Below are positions 43,415 to 53,559 of a DNA stretch of 64,000 nt, in pieces; within the stretch, counting starts at the first letter, position 1; each line of letters opens with the position of its first letter. Both the position numbers and the translations under genes were made by a program. The stretch covers positions 137,034,951 to 137,098,950 of the forward strand of contig CM041292.1 in NCBI GenBank assembly GCA_023052935.1, given 5' to 3'. The notes beneath the pieces were generated by a model. That model was not told the DNA's origin and made no database searches. It was given only the letters and a program-made list of their open reading frames with translations. This DNA comes from Piezodorus guildinii. Lineage: Eukaryota > Arthropoda > Insecta > Hemiptera > Pentatomidae.

Positions 43415-43775
43415 GCTTTTTAGCACCAATAAAAACGCTGCAAATTATTACAAAATGGTTTATTATTTCCAAAGAATTGTATTAGGAAATAACTGTTTAT
43501 AGCTGCAAATATTTTCGGTTTTTTCTCCATCTTCAATAATAATCATAACCGAGATTTGGTGGAATTATATTTATTATAATCTGTGACTTCAATATAAATA
43601 ACAACGTCTTCAAAATCTTTTTAAAAAACTGAGTTATGGGTAAAATTTCAATTTTTTTTCTTTTCTTTTTTTCTCTTTCTCATAATTATTCGCAGTTTTT
43701 TTGGGGGGGAGGGAGGAAGAGAGGGGGGAGAGAAACACTACTAATTCTTTTCCCTATCTTCGAAAATAACGGAGT
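43415..43775. repeat. Interspersed repeat Y, copy 2 left part
   Basis: Aligns with 17930-18300 and contains two versions of a TTCTCYATCTTCRA..AACCGAG word (43528 and 43752). A third version occurs at 47275 on the far side of the LINE insertion, so the LINE interrupted this repeat. Confidence 0.5.
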
Positions 43776-43790
43776 TACAAGCTTCTATAT
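43776..43790. repeat. TSD of LINE C, left
   Basis: TACAAGCTTCTATAT, identical to 47204-47218 (15 bp, perfect). Confidence 0.95.
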
Positions 43791-44090
43791 GAATGAATGA
43801 ATGAATGAATGAATAATTTTATTTGCTTTCGGGGTAACCCCCATACAAATAGAGCTGGCTACATAACAAATATAGAATAAAAAACATACTTCAATAAATG
43901 AGTTAACAAGACACTAATTCACTACGTTATCAGCTCTAGGTACATTGTATTACAATAAAACTTATAACAAAATAACACAAATACAATATATGAATAATAT
44001 AATAGTTTACAATATAATAAATATATAAATATATGTTTGACATAATATGGCGAAACACGATAAATAATATGATACAGTTAACAAACATGT

Positions 44091-45644
44091 TTATTCATTT
44101 ATTATAAATGATCTGATTTGGCAACATTGCCTTGCATAATAATAAATATTTTTTAATTCATCAATATCATCGGTGGTAAAGAGGGCGATAAAATTTGTAA
44201 TGTTCATATTTAAGGCCCTAGGGATGTAATGGGTTCGGTACGGTGCGTATATGGGACATCGAATAAAAATGTGGAATAAGTCCTCTCTTTCGTTGAGGTT
44301 ACATAGCGTGCAGCTTTCCTTGGGTTTAAATTGGTAGTATATATTGTTAAATGTTAATTTAATATTGTAATTTCCAGAGAGTCTCAATTGTGCAAATATT
44401 TTTATGACAGGGAACGGTGCGTTTGATAATAAGTAAGCTTGAGGTTTATGTCTATTGTTATGAATGGACGGATAGAGTGGGTAGTATTTACCGGGAGTGA
44501 TTAACTTTTGTTTATCTATTGTCTCCATATGATTTGTAAACAGTATCAATGTTTTGTCCATCTCTAACTGAAAAATAGCCGGGTTTTCTATTTCTAATAT
44601 AGACTGTTTGTTTATTCGATTTAATATACAGTATAATTGGTGAAACCAGTTGTATTTTTGTACTTTATTTGTTGGTTTATAAGTTTTCTTTAATGTATCG
44701 AAGCATATTTTAGGGAGTCGGTTATTACTGAGTTTTAAAATTTTATGCACCCAAGAGAGAGAAAGCTTTAGTATTGTGATTAGGCAATGGTGAACATTAA
44801 ATTCCGACCGTATTAATAAAAAAGGAATATTTTTGTTTAATGCGAATAAACGTTTATAAAAGTTTATGTTTACGCTCTCTATCCTGTCTATATATCTTAG
44901 TCCCCATATTTGCACATTATTAAAGAGGATACTCATTGCTATTGCATTATTTATTTTAATTTTGTTTTCCCACGATCTTAGCTTTGTTTTTGCACAAAGT
45001 GCGATAACAGAACCTATTGCAATTTTAGTTTTGGATTCGAAGTAGTTAGTGGCTTTGTAAAATATTCCCGTTTCGGAAAATGGTACTCCTAGATACGTGT
45101 ACACCGGTACTCTTTCTATTTCACTATTTTCATAGTATATCTTGCCGACCCGTTTACATTTTCCTTTGTGGAAGCATATTATTTTTGTTTTCTGAGTATT
45201 AACTTCTAGCCTTTTCATCAAGCAGTATTGATTCAAAATATTTATTTTGTTTTTGGCGTCGGTATAGCTATCTGCTAGGATAATGAGGTCGTCCGCGTAA
45301 AGGAGTAGCAGTAAGTCGCACGAGCTATTTACTTTTATGCCTCCTACATTTTTGCTTCGGAAAAACACATCTATATCATTTAGATAAAGGCTAAATAAAT
45401 AAGGCGACAATATTTCCCCTTGCAGTAGACCCAATGTGACATCGATCTCTTCTGATATCATACCGTCACTTTTAACAACAGCCGAGGCGTTCCGGTAAAT
45501 ATTTTTTAAAATTCTAATAATTTTTCCACTAATGCCTTGATTGTGAAGAGATTGCCATAGCAGATTGTGATTAATCGAATCAAAGGCCCGCTTAAAATCG
45601 ACAAATATGGCAAAAAACTTTTTTCCCCGAGATCCCAGCTGCAT
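44091..45644 (-). CDS. LINE C ORF, 3' part: reverse transcriptase and zinc-knuckle C-terminus
   Basis: 517 codons from an internal Met; biologically it continues the frame of the upstream ORF across a frameshift. It shows motif A 'FVDFKRAFDSINHNLLW' (residues about 13-29, catalytic Asp), motif B 'LGLLQGEILSPYLF', in which the usual GxxQG-C has Glu in place of Cys, motif C 'LLLYADDLIILADS' (catalytic Asp pair), motif D 'LEVNTQKTKIICF' and motif E 'YTYLGVPF'. A long thumb and C-terminal domain follow, ending with 'CTLCNLNEREDLFHIFIRC', a C-x2-C-x8-H-x4-C knuckle. No internal stop is present. The clade is uncertain: it has an AP endonuclease and a CCHC knuckle, so CR1-, I- or R1-related groups are candidates. 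It copies the element RNA at the nicked target. Confidence 0.92.
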   Translation of the reverse strand: MQLGSRGKKFFAIFVDFKRAFDSINHNLLWQSLHNQGISGKIIRILKNIYRNASAVVKSDGMISEEIDVTLGLLQGEILSPYLFSLYLNDIDVFFRSKNVGGIKVNSSCDLLLLLYADDLIILADSYTDAKNKINILNQYCLMKRLEVNTQKTKIICFHKGKCKRVGKIYYENSEIERVPVYTYLGVPFSETGIFYKATNYFESKTKIAIGSVIALCAKTKLRSWENKIKINNAIAMSILFNNVQIWGLRYIDRIESVNINFYKRLFALNKNIPFLLIRSEFNVHHCLITILKLSLSWVHKILKLSNNRLPKICFDTLKKTYKPTNKVQKYNWFHQLYCILNRINKQSILEIENPAIFQLEMDKTLILFTNHMETIDKQKLITPGKYYPLYPSIHNNRHKPQAYLLSNAPFPVIKIFAQLRLSGNYNIKLTFNNIYYQFKPKESCTLCNLNEREDLFHIFIRCPIYAPYRTHYIPRALNMNITNFIALFTTDDIDELKNIYYYARQCCQIRSFIINE

Positions 45645-47203
45645 CTGAATTAAGAGCTGTCAATATAAACAAATTATCCAAACAGCTTCTATCTTTACGA
45701 AACCCGGATTGTGCTTCGGGAAGAGCATTCGTCTCATCGCACCATAGAGTGAGCCTATTTAAAATTATCTGGGTGAATATTTTCATAATACAATTTAACA
45801 AAGCAATCGGACGGTAATTTTCTGCTAGGTTTCTGTCACCCTTTTTAAATATCATAATATAAACAGTTTTTACCCAGGATATTGGTATATTTTCAGTTTC
45901 AAATATTTTATTATACATATGTAATAAGTATAATTGCCAGTTAATGGGTAGGTTTTTGTAAAATTCGTAACTAAAGCCATCTCTACCAGGACTTTTGCCA
46001 GTTTTACATTTACTCAAGGAAATCTGAAGTTCTTCGAGGCTAATGACTGAGTCGAGGAGGGGATGAAGTACTCCGAAGTACGATACGTTTTGGTCGACCC
46101 GCGGGGGATATATGCTTTGTAAATAATTAAGCCATTGTTCACAGTTTATCGGTGAAGATTGTGGTTGCCTACTTTTGTACCTATTTATTGCACCCCAGAA
46201 TGTTTTTGAATCACGAACATTAGCTAGGTCTTCCATGATAGTACGCTCGAATTCCAGTCGCTTCAATTTTATTAAGTTTTTAAATTTTTTCTTTGCGGTA
46301 ATGTAGCCACCGACTTCATTTTCAATAAACCTATTTTTGACCATTGATTTTAACCTGTATCTAACGTACTTTTTTGCCAATACACATTCATAGTCGAACC
46401 AAGGTTTATTTATTCGATGACAATTATAATTATTACGATTTTTTTTCTTTAATAACCCAAGCGTTTGTGATGTCTCCTGGATAGCAGATATGAGGTTATT
46501 TTGAATATTTTCAACGGATGGCGAGTTCATATGATATCCTACCCTAGGAGAATTCATAATAAGGTCATGATATATTAAGCTTTTTGAATCGTCCCATTTC
46601 GCGATGGTAAAAGAGTGGTTCGGTTTTCTTAACGGAGTATTATGAGTAAAATTGAGACAAAGATTGAGCTTGGTCTCTATAGGAAAGTGTTGTGAGACCG
46701 AAATATTATGTACTATTTTTAAATCGGCAATCGAATTTATATGTTGGTAGCTACACCAGACCATATCGACTACACTTTTCCCTTTTGGAGTGATATTAGT
46801 ATACTGACCGGGATTATCGCTAGCAGTTCGACCATTTAGAAGAACAAAACAGTTATTTTCCATGAATTCTACCAGTATTTTACCCTTATCATTTTCGACA
46901 AGATCCAAGCTATCTCGATTATGTATTAAATTAGAGCCATCAAATGCCTCGAAATCCCCCTGATTTAAATTTGCAACCCTAGCATTAAAATCCCCCAGGC
47001 AGAGAACTAAGTCGTGGGCATATCTGCTTTTTATACTTAATATAGTTGGCTCCAGTAATTCTAAAACATAATTTAAATTCAAAGAAGGTTTAAAGTAAAC
47101 TAAAATTATAATAAATGAGCTAAGACCCTGGTTTTCTTTAAAATAGGCACAGATCCAATACTCACTAATATCCAACACATTCACCTCAAAAACACTAGAA
47201 TTG
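45592..47203 (-). CDS. LINE C ORF, 5' part: endonuclease (truncated) and start of reverse transcriptase
   Basis: An open frame of about 537 codons inside the element. The frame also runs out to an ATG at 47250, but those first residues come from flanking DNA. 'VLCLGDFNARV' is the endonuclease core block (catalytic Asp and Asn). 'VVDMVWCSYQHIN' follows, then 'VSQHFPI', where the usual catalytic SDH has Gln in place of Asp. The N-terminal Asn and Glu blocks are lost by 5' truncation. The end carries 'GKSPGRDGFSYEFYK', 'ENYRPIALLNCIMKI' and 'AQSGFRKDRSCLDNLFIL', the first reverse-transcriptase motifs. It then shifts frame after 'LTAL' and ends 'FCHICRF'. The overlap with the next frame shows that a one-base indel split a single protein. 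Confidence 0.9.
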
Positions 47204-47218
47204 TACAAGCTTCTATAT
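47204..47218. repeat. TSD of LINE C, right
   Basis: TACAAGCTTCTATAT, partner of 43776-43790. Confidence 0.95.
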
Positions 47219-47400
47219 AGGCAATTTGTTTTTTGTTTTTCGCCTTTCACTGATTCTAAAACTCTCTACATGTTTTTCTCTATCTTCAAAAATAACTGAG
47301 TATTTTTGTGAGGAATTAAAAAAAAATATATGTCCGGTAGTTTCGGATAAATGCAGCCGACTAATAAATAACATACCAATATGTAAGAAATACACATAAA
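47219..47400. repeat. Interspersed repeat Y, copy 2 right part
   Basis: Contains TTTTTCTCTATCTTCAAAAA and AACTGAG, a further version of the repeat-Y word, resuming after the LINE C insertion. Confidence 0.4.
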
Positions 47401-48470
47401 CCGACTAAAGGAGATCAGAAATATATATTTTCATTTTTTTTATTTTTTTTTTTCACATAAATAAGAATAGTAACATACTAGTGAAAAGTTAAACAAATAT
47501 ATAAAAATGTTAACTAACATACAGAGTTATAGAGAGTAATGATGAATGACGAAAAGGCCATAAACATAACCGATTGTTGGATACAATAATTTCTATATTA
47601 TTTAATTTAAAATAAATGTGCCTATCCAGACAATGTATTCTTCTTCTTCATTCAACTATAAGTTTATTTAAAAACTTGATTAATTACATTGATTAGATTA
47701 CATATTTCGTCATCATTTTGGAAAAAAGTAGTACCACTAAAGTATAATTTTGTGAATTCTTGAATAGATGGCCATACTTTTTTTTTTCAATGATGGATCA
47801 AATAGCGCTAATACTTTTGGATTGCTAGTCTTCTCGGTGAGTGTGGTTGATTTACGACGAAACTAACTGCGATATATCTGGGCTTGGAGTGGCTTAATAC
47901 CAAGAGATGGAGTGATTCTTCAATTTCGTTGCTTTTTTTTTTTTTTTTTTTTTTTTTTTAGTTACATATATATTATACATTACCTAGCAATTCTTATTCT
48001 TCATTTACTTTACTTGCTTTGCTGAGGCTGAGTGGGTCTAACTGATTAATATTATTTTCTTACATTCATGGCCCTGGATGCCTGGACAGCGGATCAGACG
48101 GAAAAAACGGCGTCATTGATTCTTCCGTTCAACGATAGATACCCCACACAATAACCAATACTGCTATGTTTATGACCGGCTGCTTTTCTAAGGCAGCGGT
48201 AGCTTCAAAAACTAGCTTATGTGATATATTTAATGTAAGTATAGACTAAAATTACTGAAGAAGCCATTGGATTTCCTTTCTAAAGGTTTCGTGCTTACCA
48301 ATCCCAGTAGGTGGCATGCAGGGGAACATTAAATTACTAAAAGATTTAAATTAGAGCAATTATTACTAAAGATAACTATTACATAGATTTTAAACTTAAA
48401 CTACTTAATTTACATAATTTCCAGACCTATGATTGAGAATACTGAGGATCATATTAAAATTAAGCTTGCC
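47401..48470. other. Unassigned DNA with a long T-run
   Basis: A T-run of about 28 bases at 47932-47959 could be the minus-strand poly(A) of a retroposed copy extending rightward, but no coding motif or flanking duplication was found. Confidence 0.35.
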
Positions 48471-48800
48471 ATACAATATTTGCTGGTGAAGGTGGAATCT
48501 GTCTACTTCTAGGCTTCAACTTCCAGCTGCTCTATGATCCCCGGCGGACTTCAACTCTCATGGCTGGAATAAGCCTCTCCATTTCTTGAGGATAGAACCT
48601 GACTTCTTGAGGATAGAACCCGACTGCCCCTTCGAATCTTCTTTCTTATCCTCGTCACATCGGGCGGGGGCTGATATGGGAAGTCCAGCCTAGTAGCTGG
48701 GGTCTAGTATTGTAGGTCTAGTCATGTACCTGGTGTACCGCGGGAGGCAGCCCACAGACAGCCCAAGCCCGCGAACAATCCAAGGGGGTTTGGGAAATGC
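48471..48800. other. GC-richer block, possible TE untranslated region
   Basis: Words such as TGATCCCCGGCGGACTTC, ATCGGGCGGGGGCTG and GTGTACCGCGGGAGGCAGCC. A 22-base unit (CTTGAGGATAGAACC..GACT) is directly repeated at 48582-48626. With the T-run at 47.9 kb this could be a LINE/SINE 3' region on the minus strand, which is unproven. Confidence 0.25.
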
Positions 48801-49311
48801 CTTTTGACTTTTGCCGACAATGCTTATCATTATTATTTATTTAATCAATACAATATCAATCCCCTCAGTATCCTCAATACATTACAATACAAGCTTATCA
48901 AATCACTAATTATGGACAAATGGCAACTGAAGTAGTAGAGGGCAAAAGAAAAAAACTCAAAGAAATATAACACACAATACATTCTTCGAAATACCGAAGA
49001 AGAGAGGAAGTCGTATTGACGAAACTGCGAACATGTCACACACGAACACCAAGTACAATGTAACGTACCGTTAAACACTTACTTCACCGACTTCAGGCAA
49101 TTTAAAGCAGCCAATCTCCAATATCATACAAATACTTTATTAAATGGAAAAAGTACCTATAATTCAAAATTATTTTGTCATACAAAACAAATTTAGTTAT
49201 ATGAATCTATTAATCTATGAATCTATTATTATTATGATTTATGTATTTCTTATTATTTAGAAAAAAAATTATTTCATTTCTTGTTCCATATTTATATTAA
49301 GTTCAATCACT
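48801..49311. other. No gene recognised
   Basis: AT-rich unassigned DNA. Confidence 0.45.
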
Positions 49312-49620
49312 TGGGATTCTCTTTCTCGAGAGAGCTACGATACAATGGGGGAATTCGGTGATAAAGCTCAATGAAAACTTGAATAAGCTCGTCAGCTCAT
49401 GCTTGATCAAACCAGAACAAAAGCTAAACGTTGTCAATCAGTTCCTGTTTCCCGGGTCTTACCAATTCTCTCCAAACAGCGCCCTTCACTAAGCTGCGTT
49501 CCGAAATATTGTATGCAATATTAAATAAACCATTATTCGGAGGAGTATGAAGTCCATAATTGGACTCCCTGAGAACACCTTCGAATGACCAGCTGACAAT
49601 GGGAGGTTCATCTACAGCAT
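49312..49620 (+). pseudogene. Second R2-clade LINE fragment
   Basis: Diverged copy of 28665-28990: TTCTC..GAGAGAGCTACGAT, GGTGATAAAGCTCAATGA, CCAGAACAAAAGCTAAACG, TTGTCAATCAG, CCGGGTCT, CTCCAAACAGCGCC and CACTAAGCTGCGTTC are all in the same order. It encodes the post-catalytic segment ('LGCSFSEE' equivalent through 'TKLRS') with many frameshifts and stops. The last part (49550-49610) matches the 'IIGLPANT' and 'CQWEA' regions with an internal deletion. Confidence 0.78.
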
Positions 49621-49839
49621 AAAATATATGGAGAAAAAAATTATTTCAAGAAGAAAGGTAAATGGAGATTTTTTAAAAAAATAGTTTCCAAATTAAGTTA
49701 TGAATATTTCATCTTCTAACCTAATGATAATTAGATAAATGTTTACTGTTTGAGCAGTTGCTTTTACAATTTAGTTGTACTATATTATTAAAATATAATT
49801 AAATAATCAAATCCATTTTGACAAACATAATAAAAAAAA
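49621..49839. other. No gene recognised
   Basis: AT-rich. Confidence 0.5.
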
Positions 49840-50152
49840 CCTGTGCTACTACAACCCATGAAGAGTCTTGGGCTCAGTAAATATAGAGATTCGTATTGTT
49901 TCAAGGCCAACGGCCGTACAATAAGGTGATTTGGCCTCGATCACGCTCAGCCGCCAGGTTTTTCCCCCATTTTTGGGTACCCACTTTATAGAGGCTGGGT
50001 CTGCCCCAGAAGGGTCTCCATACCCCAGGATCGCCCCCCCCCCTCCCCGGCTGAAATTACAGAATAAATAATATTCCGTCAACACCGGGATTCGAACCCA
50101 GGACCCGGAGCACAGTAGACTAGGGCTCTATCCACTAGACCACACCACTTCC
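49840..50152 (-). mobile_element. SINE family A, copy 4 (best preserved)
   Basis: On the minus strand the head gives TGGTCTAGTGGATAGAGC (A box, complement of 50125-50142) and GGGTTCGAATCCC (perfect B box, complement of 50087-50099). These are the internal RNA polymerase III promoter boxes of a tRNA. The body contains the complement of CACTTTATAGAGGCTGGGTC and CAGCCGCCAGG. The 3' block GGGTTGTAGTAGCACAGG is followed by a T-run. It is the reference for this family, and all four copies in the window lie on the minus strand. Confidence 0.88.
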
Positions 50153-50640
50153 ATATAAACTTTTAAACAAAACAAAGATAAAAAAACAAATAGTCACAAA
50201 TTCTTCATAAGCGGACAGTGGATAATGTCAAAATTATCATGAATAAAGTAGATAAATATTTATATGCATAAATATAAAGAAAACCAAGAAAACAGAAAGA
50301 AAATATTGAAATAAAATCTAATTCTTGATAATAATATTAACCATTTTTTCTAAAGTAATCATTTTAATAACTTTTTTACTCCGATTTCGTTTTAATTTTT
50401 GGTTCTTTCACTAATTTTATGAACGGCGATATAGTGATTTTAACTAGATTTGCACCCCACATTTTTTTTATTCTGCCAACTTTTTTATATACAGATATAT
50501 TGTTATCTGGTAACTGGGGATATTATTCCCTCTTCCCTCTCATCCGTAAAACGCCATCCATTGAGCTAAAATCTAATATTAATTCATCTGATGAGCCACC
50601 TCTGATGACGATACCTAATCTGTGGATGCACCCGAGAATA
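50153..50640. other. No gene recognised
   Basis: AT-rich. A 74-codon frame at 50419-50643 is not recognisable. Confidence 0.4.
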
Positions 50641-51240
50641 TAATTTATATGCAAAGCTTTAGCAAACAAAGGAGGGATGGTGGTGAAAGAGGCCGAGCGA
50701 GGACTGATGGCTGACGTCCACCGCGATTATAGGGAAACTGTAAGCCTCGCTGCGCCCCTACAATACGCCCCCGGCTTATGATACTGTTTACAGCCACTTC
50801 CCCTTCTATTTATGCAGCGTCGGGGTTGGAGGTTGGGTGAACATCCACCCATAAAGGGTTCAGCCTTACCCCTACAGAAAATAGAAATTTATACACATAT
50901 ATAAATATATATGCACATATACGCGTTACAATGAGTGGGGATTTATACTTTTATTAAAAATTAGTTTATAAAATTTACAGTTCAAATTGAAGAGTTCCGT
51001 TTACCGAAGCCGTTTACCGGCTATTACCCGTTTACTCCCTGCGTTACCGTGAACTTCCTAGGCCCTTAGCAAGCAGATGATAAGGAAATGAGGACTGGCC
51101 AAGAGATGAGCAAACTATCATGAAGCTTTATAACGCCGCCTTTAAGATATTAGAAATATCCTTGGCAATTTCTTAAAATTAGTACCTTCAAAGGCTGGAC
51201 CGCCGACTTTGGGCACTTCCCGTTTCAGCTCCGCTCCCTT
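50641..51240. other. GC-richer unique block, possible conserved non-coding element
   Basis: Clearly less AT-rich: GAGGCCGAGCGAGG, GACGTCCACCGCGATTATAGG, CTCGCTGCGCCCCTAC and GCAGCGTCGGGGTTGG near 50690-50835, and CCGTTTACCGGC near 51008-51020. It is not repeated in the window and no coding frame was recognised. Confidence 0.3.
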
Positions 51241-51768
51241 TTATCATGTCTACCAATAGGAGATCGCTAGACTTGTCAATTTAAAAAAAATAGTATTTTT
51301 GAAAATAAGAGGGGATAGAGGCGATGGGGATGAGATATGAGCATCGCAAAAGATCAGTTAAAGTCCATCCACATAGACGGTGAGTCAAAGTTCATCCAGA
51401 GAGGAAATCAGGGGCCAACTACGAAGAGAGACGTTCGTCGGGGTCGGAGAGTAACTAGAGAGAAGTCGAGAAAGATGTTGGATGATGAAACTAAGAAGTG
51501 ACACCAAGAAGAATTCCACCTTCGCCAGCCAGCTAAGGTACCACTTTCAGTAATATTGTTTGGCAAAATTAAGAGTAATAGGTCCCTCAGTATTTCCAGT
51601 CATAGTTCTAGACATTATGTAAGTAGGGTCTAACTTTAAGTTCTCTTTAACAATAATTGCTTTAATTTAAACCTGTTGGTTACTTACCATAGTAGCATGT
51701 ATGATTGTGTGATTGGTAAACAGGACAACTTTGGAAAGGAACACTAATGGTTTCAGAAAATATAGTCT

Positions 51769-51777
<9 letters not shown>
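51241..51777. other. No gene recognised
   Basis: Unassigned; purine-rich around 51300-51500. Confidence 0.4.

Positions 51778-51837
<60 letters not shown>
51778..51837. repeat. (AT)n microsatellite
   Basis: Long AT tract with one TT interruption. Confidence 0.95.
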
Positions 51838-51839
<2 letters not shown>

Positions 51840-52455
51840 CATTTTTTTATCTTTATATTATATTATTTTTATCTTTGTATTACATATTGTCTTAATTTTA
51901 TCTAAGATTTTAATCATTCTCTATTACATTATACCACATTGTGTATCACATAATATTTTGTCTAAAATCTTTAGCTTTCCAACGGTATATTATACATCTA
52001 TGTCGTGCGGTATATTGCTACGTCAGAAAGAGAAATTACCAAACAAAATATGTTTGCTCTTTCCGCCTTTAGTCAGTTATCGTTCAACTTTTCATCATTC
52101 GTGTGTGAATTATATAAAACAACTGAAGAAAGGATGATTAGGTTTGAGAAATAAGTACTATAATGTTCTTAAACCTAACTTTTTTTTTGGCTGCAAAAAA
52201 TCAATTAAAAAAAAACTAATAATAATTGTGAATGTTTAATGGGAACCTGCATACGAAAGATATATACCAATGAACTTAAAATATATTTGTTATAAAACGA
52301 TCTTTGTTAATATATCTCTGATTAAGATGATTTTCTTTCAAATGAGTACCAATACTTTTTCAGGACATGTATAATTTTTTATTTATTCGAAAAACAATGT
52401 TTCTTTTAAGGTTATATTGTAGAAATATATTTTTTCAAACACTTAAGAACGGATG
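51838..52455. repeat. Partial repeat X and unassigned flanks
   Basis: 51940-52015 contains CACATAATATTTTGTC and TTAGCTTTCCAACGGTATATT, matching repeat X at 9.04 and 12.12 kb. The rest of the interval was not recognised. Confidence 0.45.
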
Positions 52456-52745
52456 ACAAAAAATGACGTTGGAGCTGAAACAAAACACCAATTTGTCTTT
52501 CTTGCATACCATACCATAGTTGATGCTGTCTTTCCAGAATTTAAGAATAAGAATATTTTTGAGCAGATTTCCTTGACATCGAAAAAGCATTCGGTAGGGC
52601 TTGATACAAAGATCTTTGGAAATTAAAACTGCACCTGTCTTCTATTTATTTTGTAATTTTTCAATATTTCTATCTTGAAAGATTCTTCTACGTTTTCGCT
52701 CACTCCAACACAATGTCAAAAATATAATATATCATATGACAAAAT
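52456..52745 (+). pseudogene. Short Jockey-like reverse-transcriptase fragment
   Basis: Reads 'KHQFVFLAYHTIVDAV' (equivalent of 'HQFGFR..HSTI') and, in another frame, 'ADFLDIEKAFGRA' (motif A; AFDR has become AFGR) followed by 'KLKLHLSSIYFVIFQYF', which parallels 'KLRQFLPATYYLIIRSYL' in the 15 kb copy. It is about 290 bases long with no poly(A) or boundaries visible, and is one of the oldest LINE scraps here. Confidence 0.6.
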
Positions 52746-53559
52746 AAAAAAAAATCCTGAAAACCCTAATTGACGATATAAATTTAAATACAACCCATCA
52801 CTTAGCCACAATTCAATTTTCCTTTATAATTTCGTCCATTTACAAGCAAAATAATCTAAGAGCTTTGGATGTAGATATTATTAGAATTGGAAAGCACGTG
52901 TTAAATCAAAGCAATTATTTACGTATAAATATCTGACTTCCCTTCATTTATAAAAGAAATAATTAATTATTCTGGAGACTAAAATATAGTTAATTTGTGA
53001 GACTAAGATCGTAAATTCGCAAATGTGAACAGGTGGGAGGTGTAATGCTTAATTTATTAGAGATTAATTAACAGGCTCATAATTCAATGAATGGCTTATA
53101 TCTGAATGATCTACGGCCAGCCCAACGACACCCTTCATAAACGACAATATCACATTTCACGTTAATTAATTTATGCTATAAATGTTAAATATATAATTCT
53201 ATAGTTTGCTCTATGCATTACGTGCCGAAACATTTCGAATGATTTCTTCATTTACGTATGTTCATCTAGAAACTATCAAACAAGTGATATTTATAAAGGC
53301 ATTTGATAGATTTAGCAAATCTCAAAGTAAGGCGATGCTATCAATTACGAAACTGTCCAAAATGCTCAACGAAATAGAATTTAATATGTTACGGGTAATA
53401 AGCAATTACCCGTCATTCTACATAGTAGTGTGAAAGAATCCCTATGAAAAACTGAGCTGGCTTGAATTTGCTTATAAAATTATTAGAAGCTACTACTACC
53501 CTATTGCTTGAAGTTACTTTTTTTTTTTCATTAGATCCATGCATACTTGTTACTCGGTT
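52746..53559. other. Unassigned DNA; possible homeodomain-site cluster and weak RT-like frame
   Basis: 52940-53170 has several TTAATTAA/TAATTAAT words. A 75-codon frame at 53206-53433 includes 'IKAFDRF' and 'MLRVISNYPSFYIVV', faintly like motif A and the following strand of a reverse transcriptase. This is too weak to call. Confidence 0.25.

Larger units (their letters stand above)
43791..47203 (-). mobile_element. LINE C: best-preserved element, 5'-truncated, (ATTC)n tail
   Basis: A copy of about 3.4 kb on the minus strand between perfect 15-bp TSDs. The 3' end is an (ATTC)n microsatellite (six GAAT units at 43791-43814 on the plus strand), preceded by AATAAAATT and a GGGGTTACCCC stem. It therefore lacks a poly(A) tail. 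The coding region is essentially one frame with a single one-base shift near 45647-45654. The 5' end lies within the endonuclease. This is one of the youngest insertions in the window. Confidence 0.95.

Noticed and set aside
43777..43790. AAGCTT-containing repeat as part of LINE C ends
   Set aside because: The word occurs in the same orientation at both ends and outside the coding and tail sequence, so it is a target-site duplication and not a terminal repeat.
50087..50142. tRNA gene suggested by perfect B box and A box
   Set aside because: The boxes sit in the head of a repeated SINE; the sequence does not fold into a full tRNA with acceptor stem, and four diverged copies exist.
53206..53433. 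Reverse-transcriptase motif A fragment
   Set aside because: Only 'AFDR' and a loose downstream pattern agree; too little to separate from chance.
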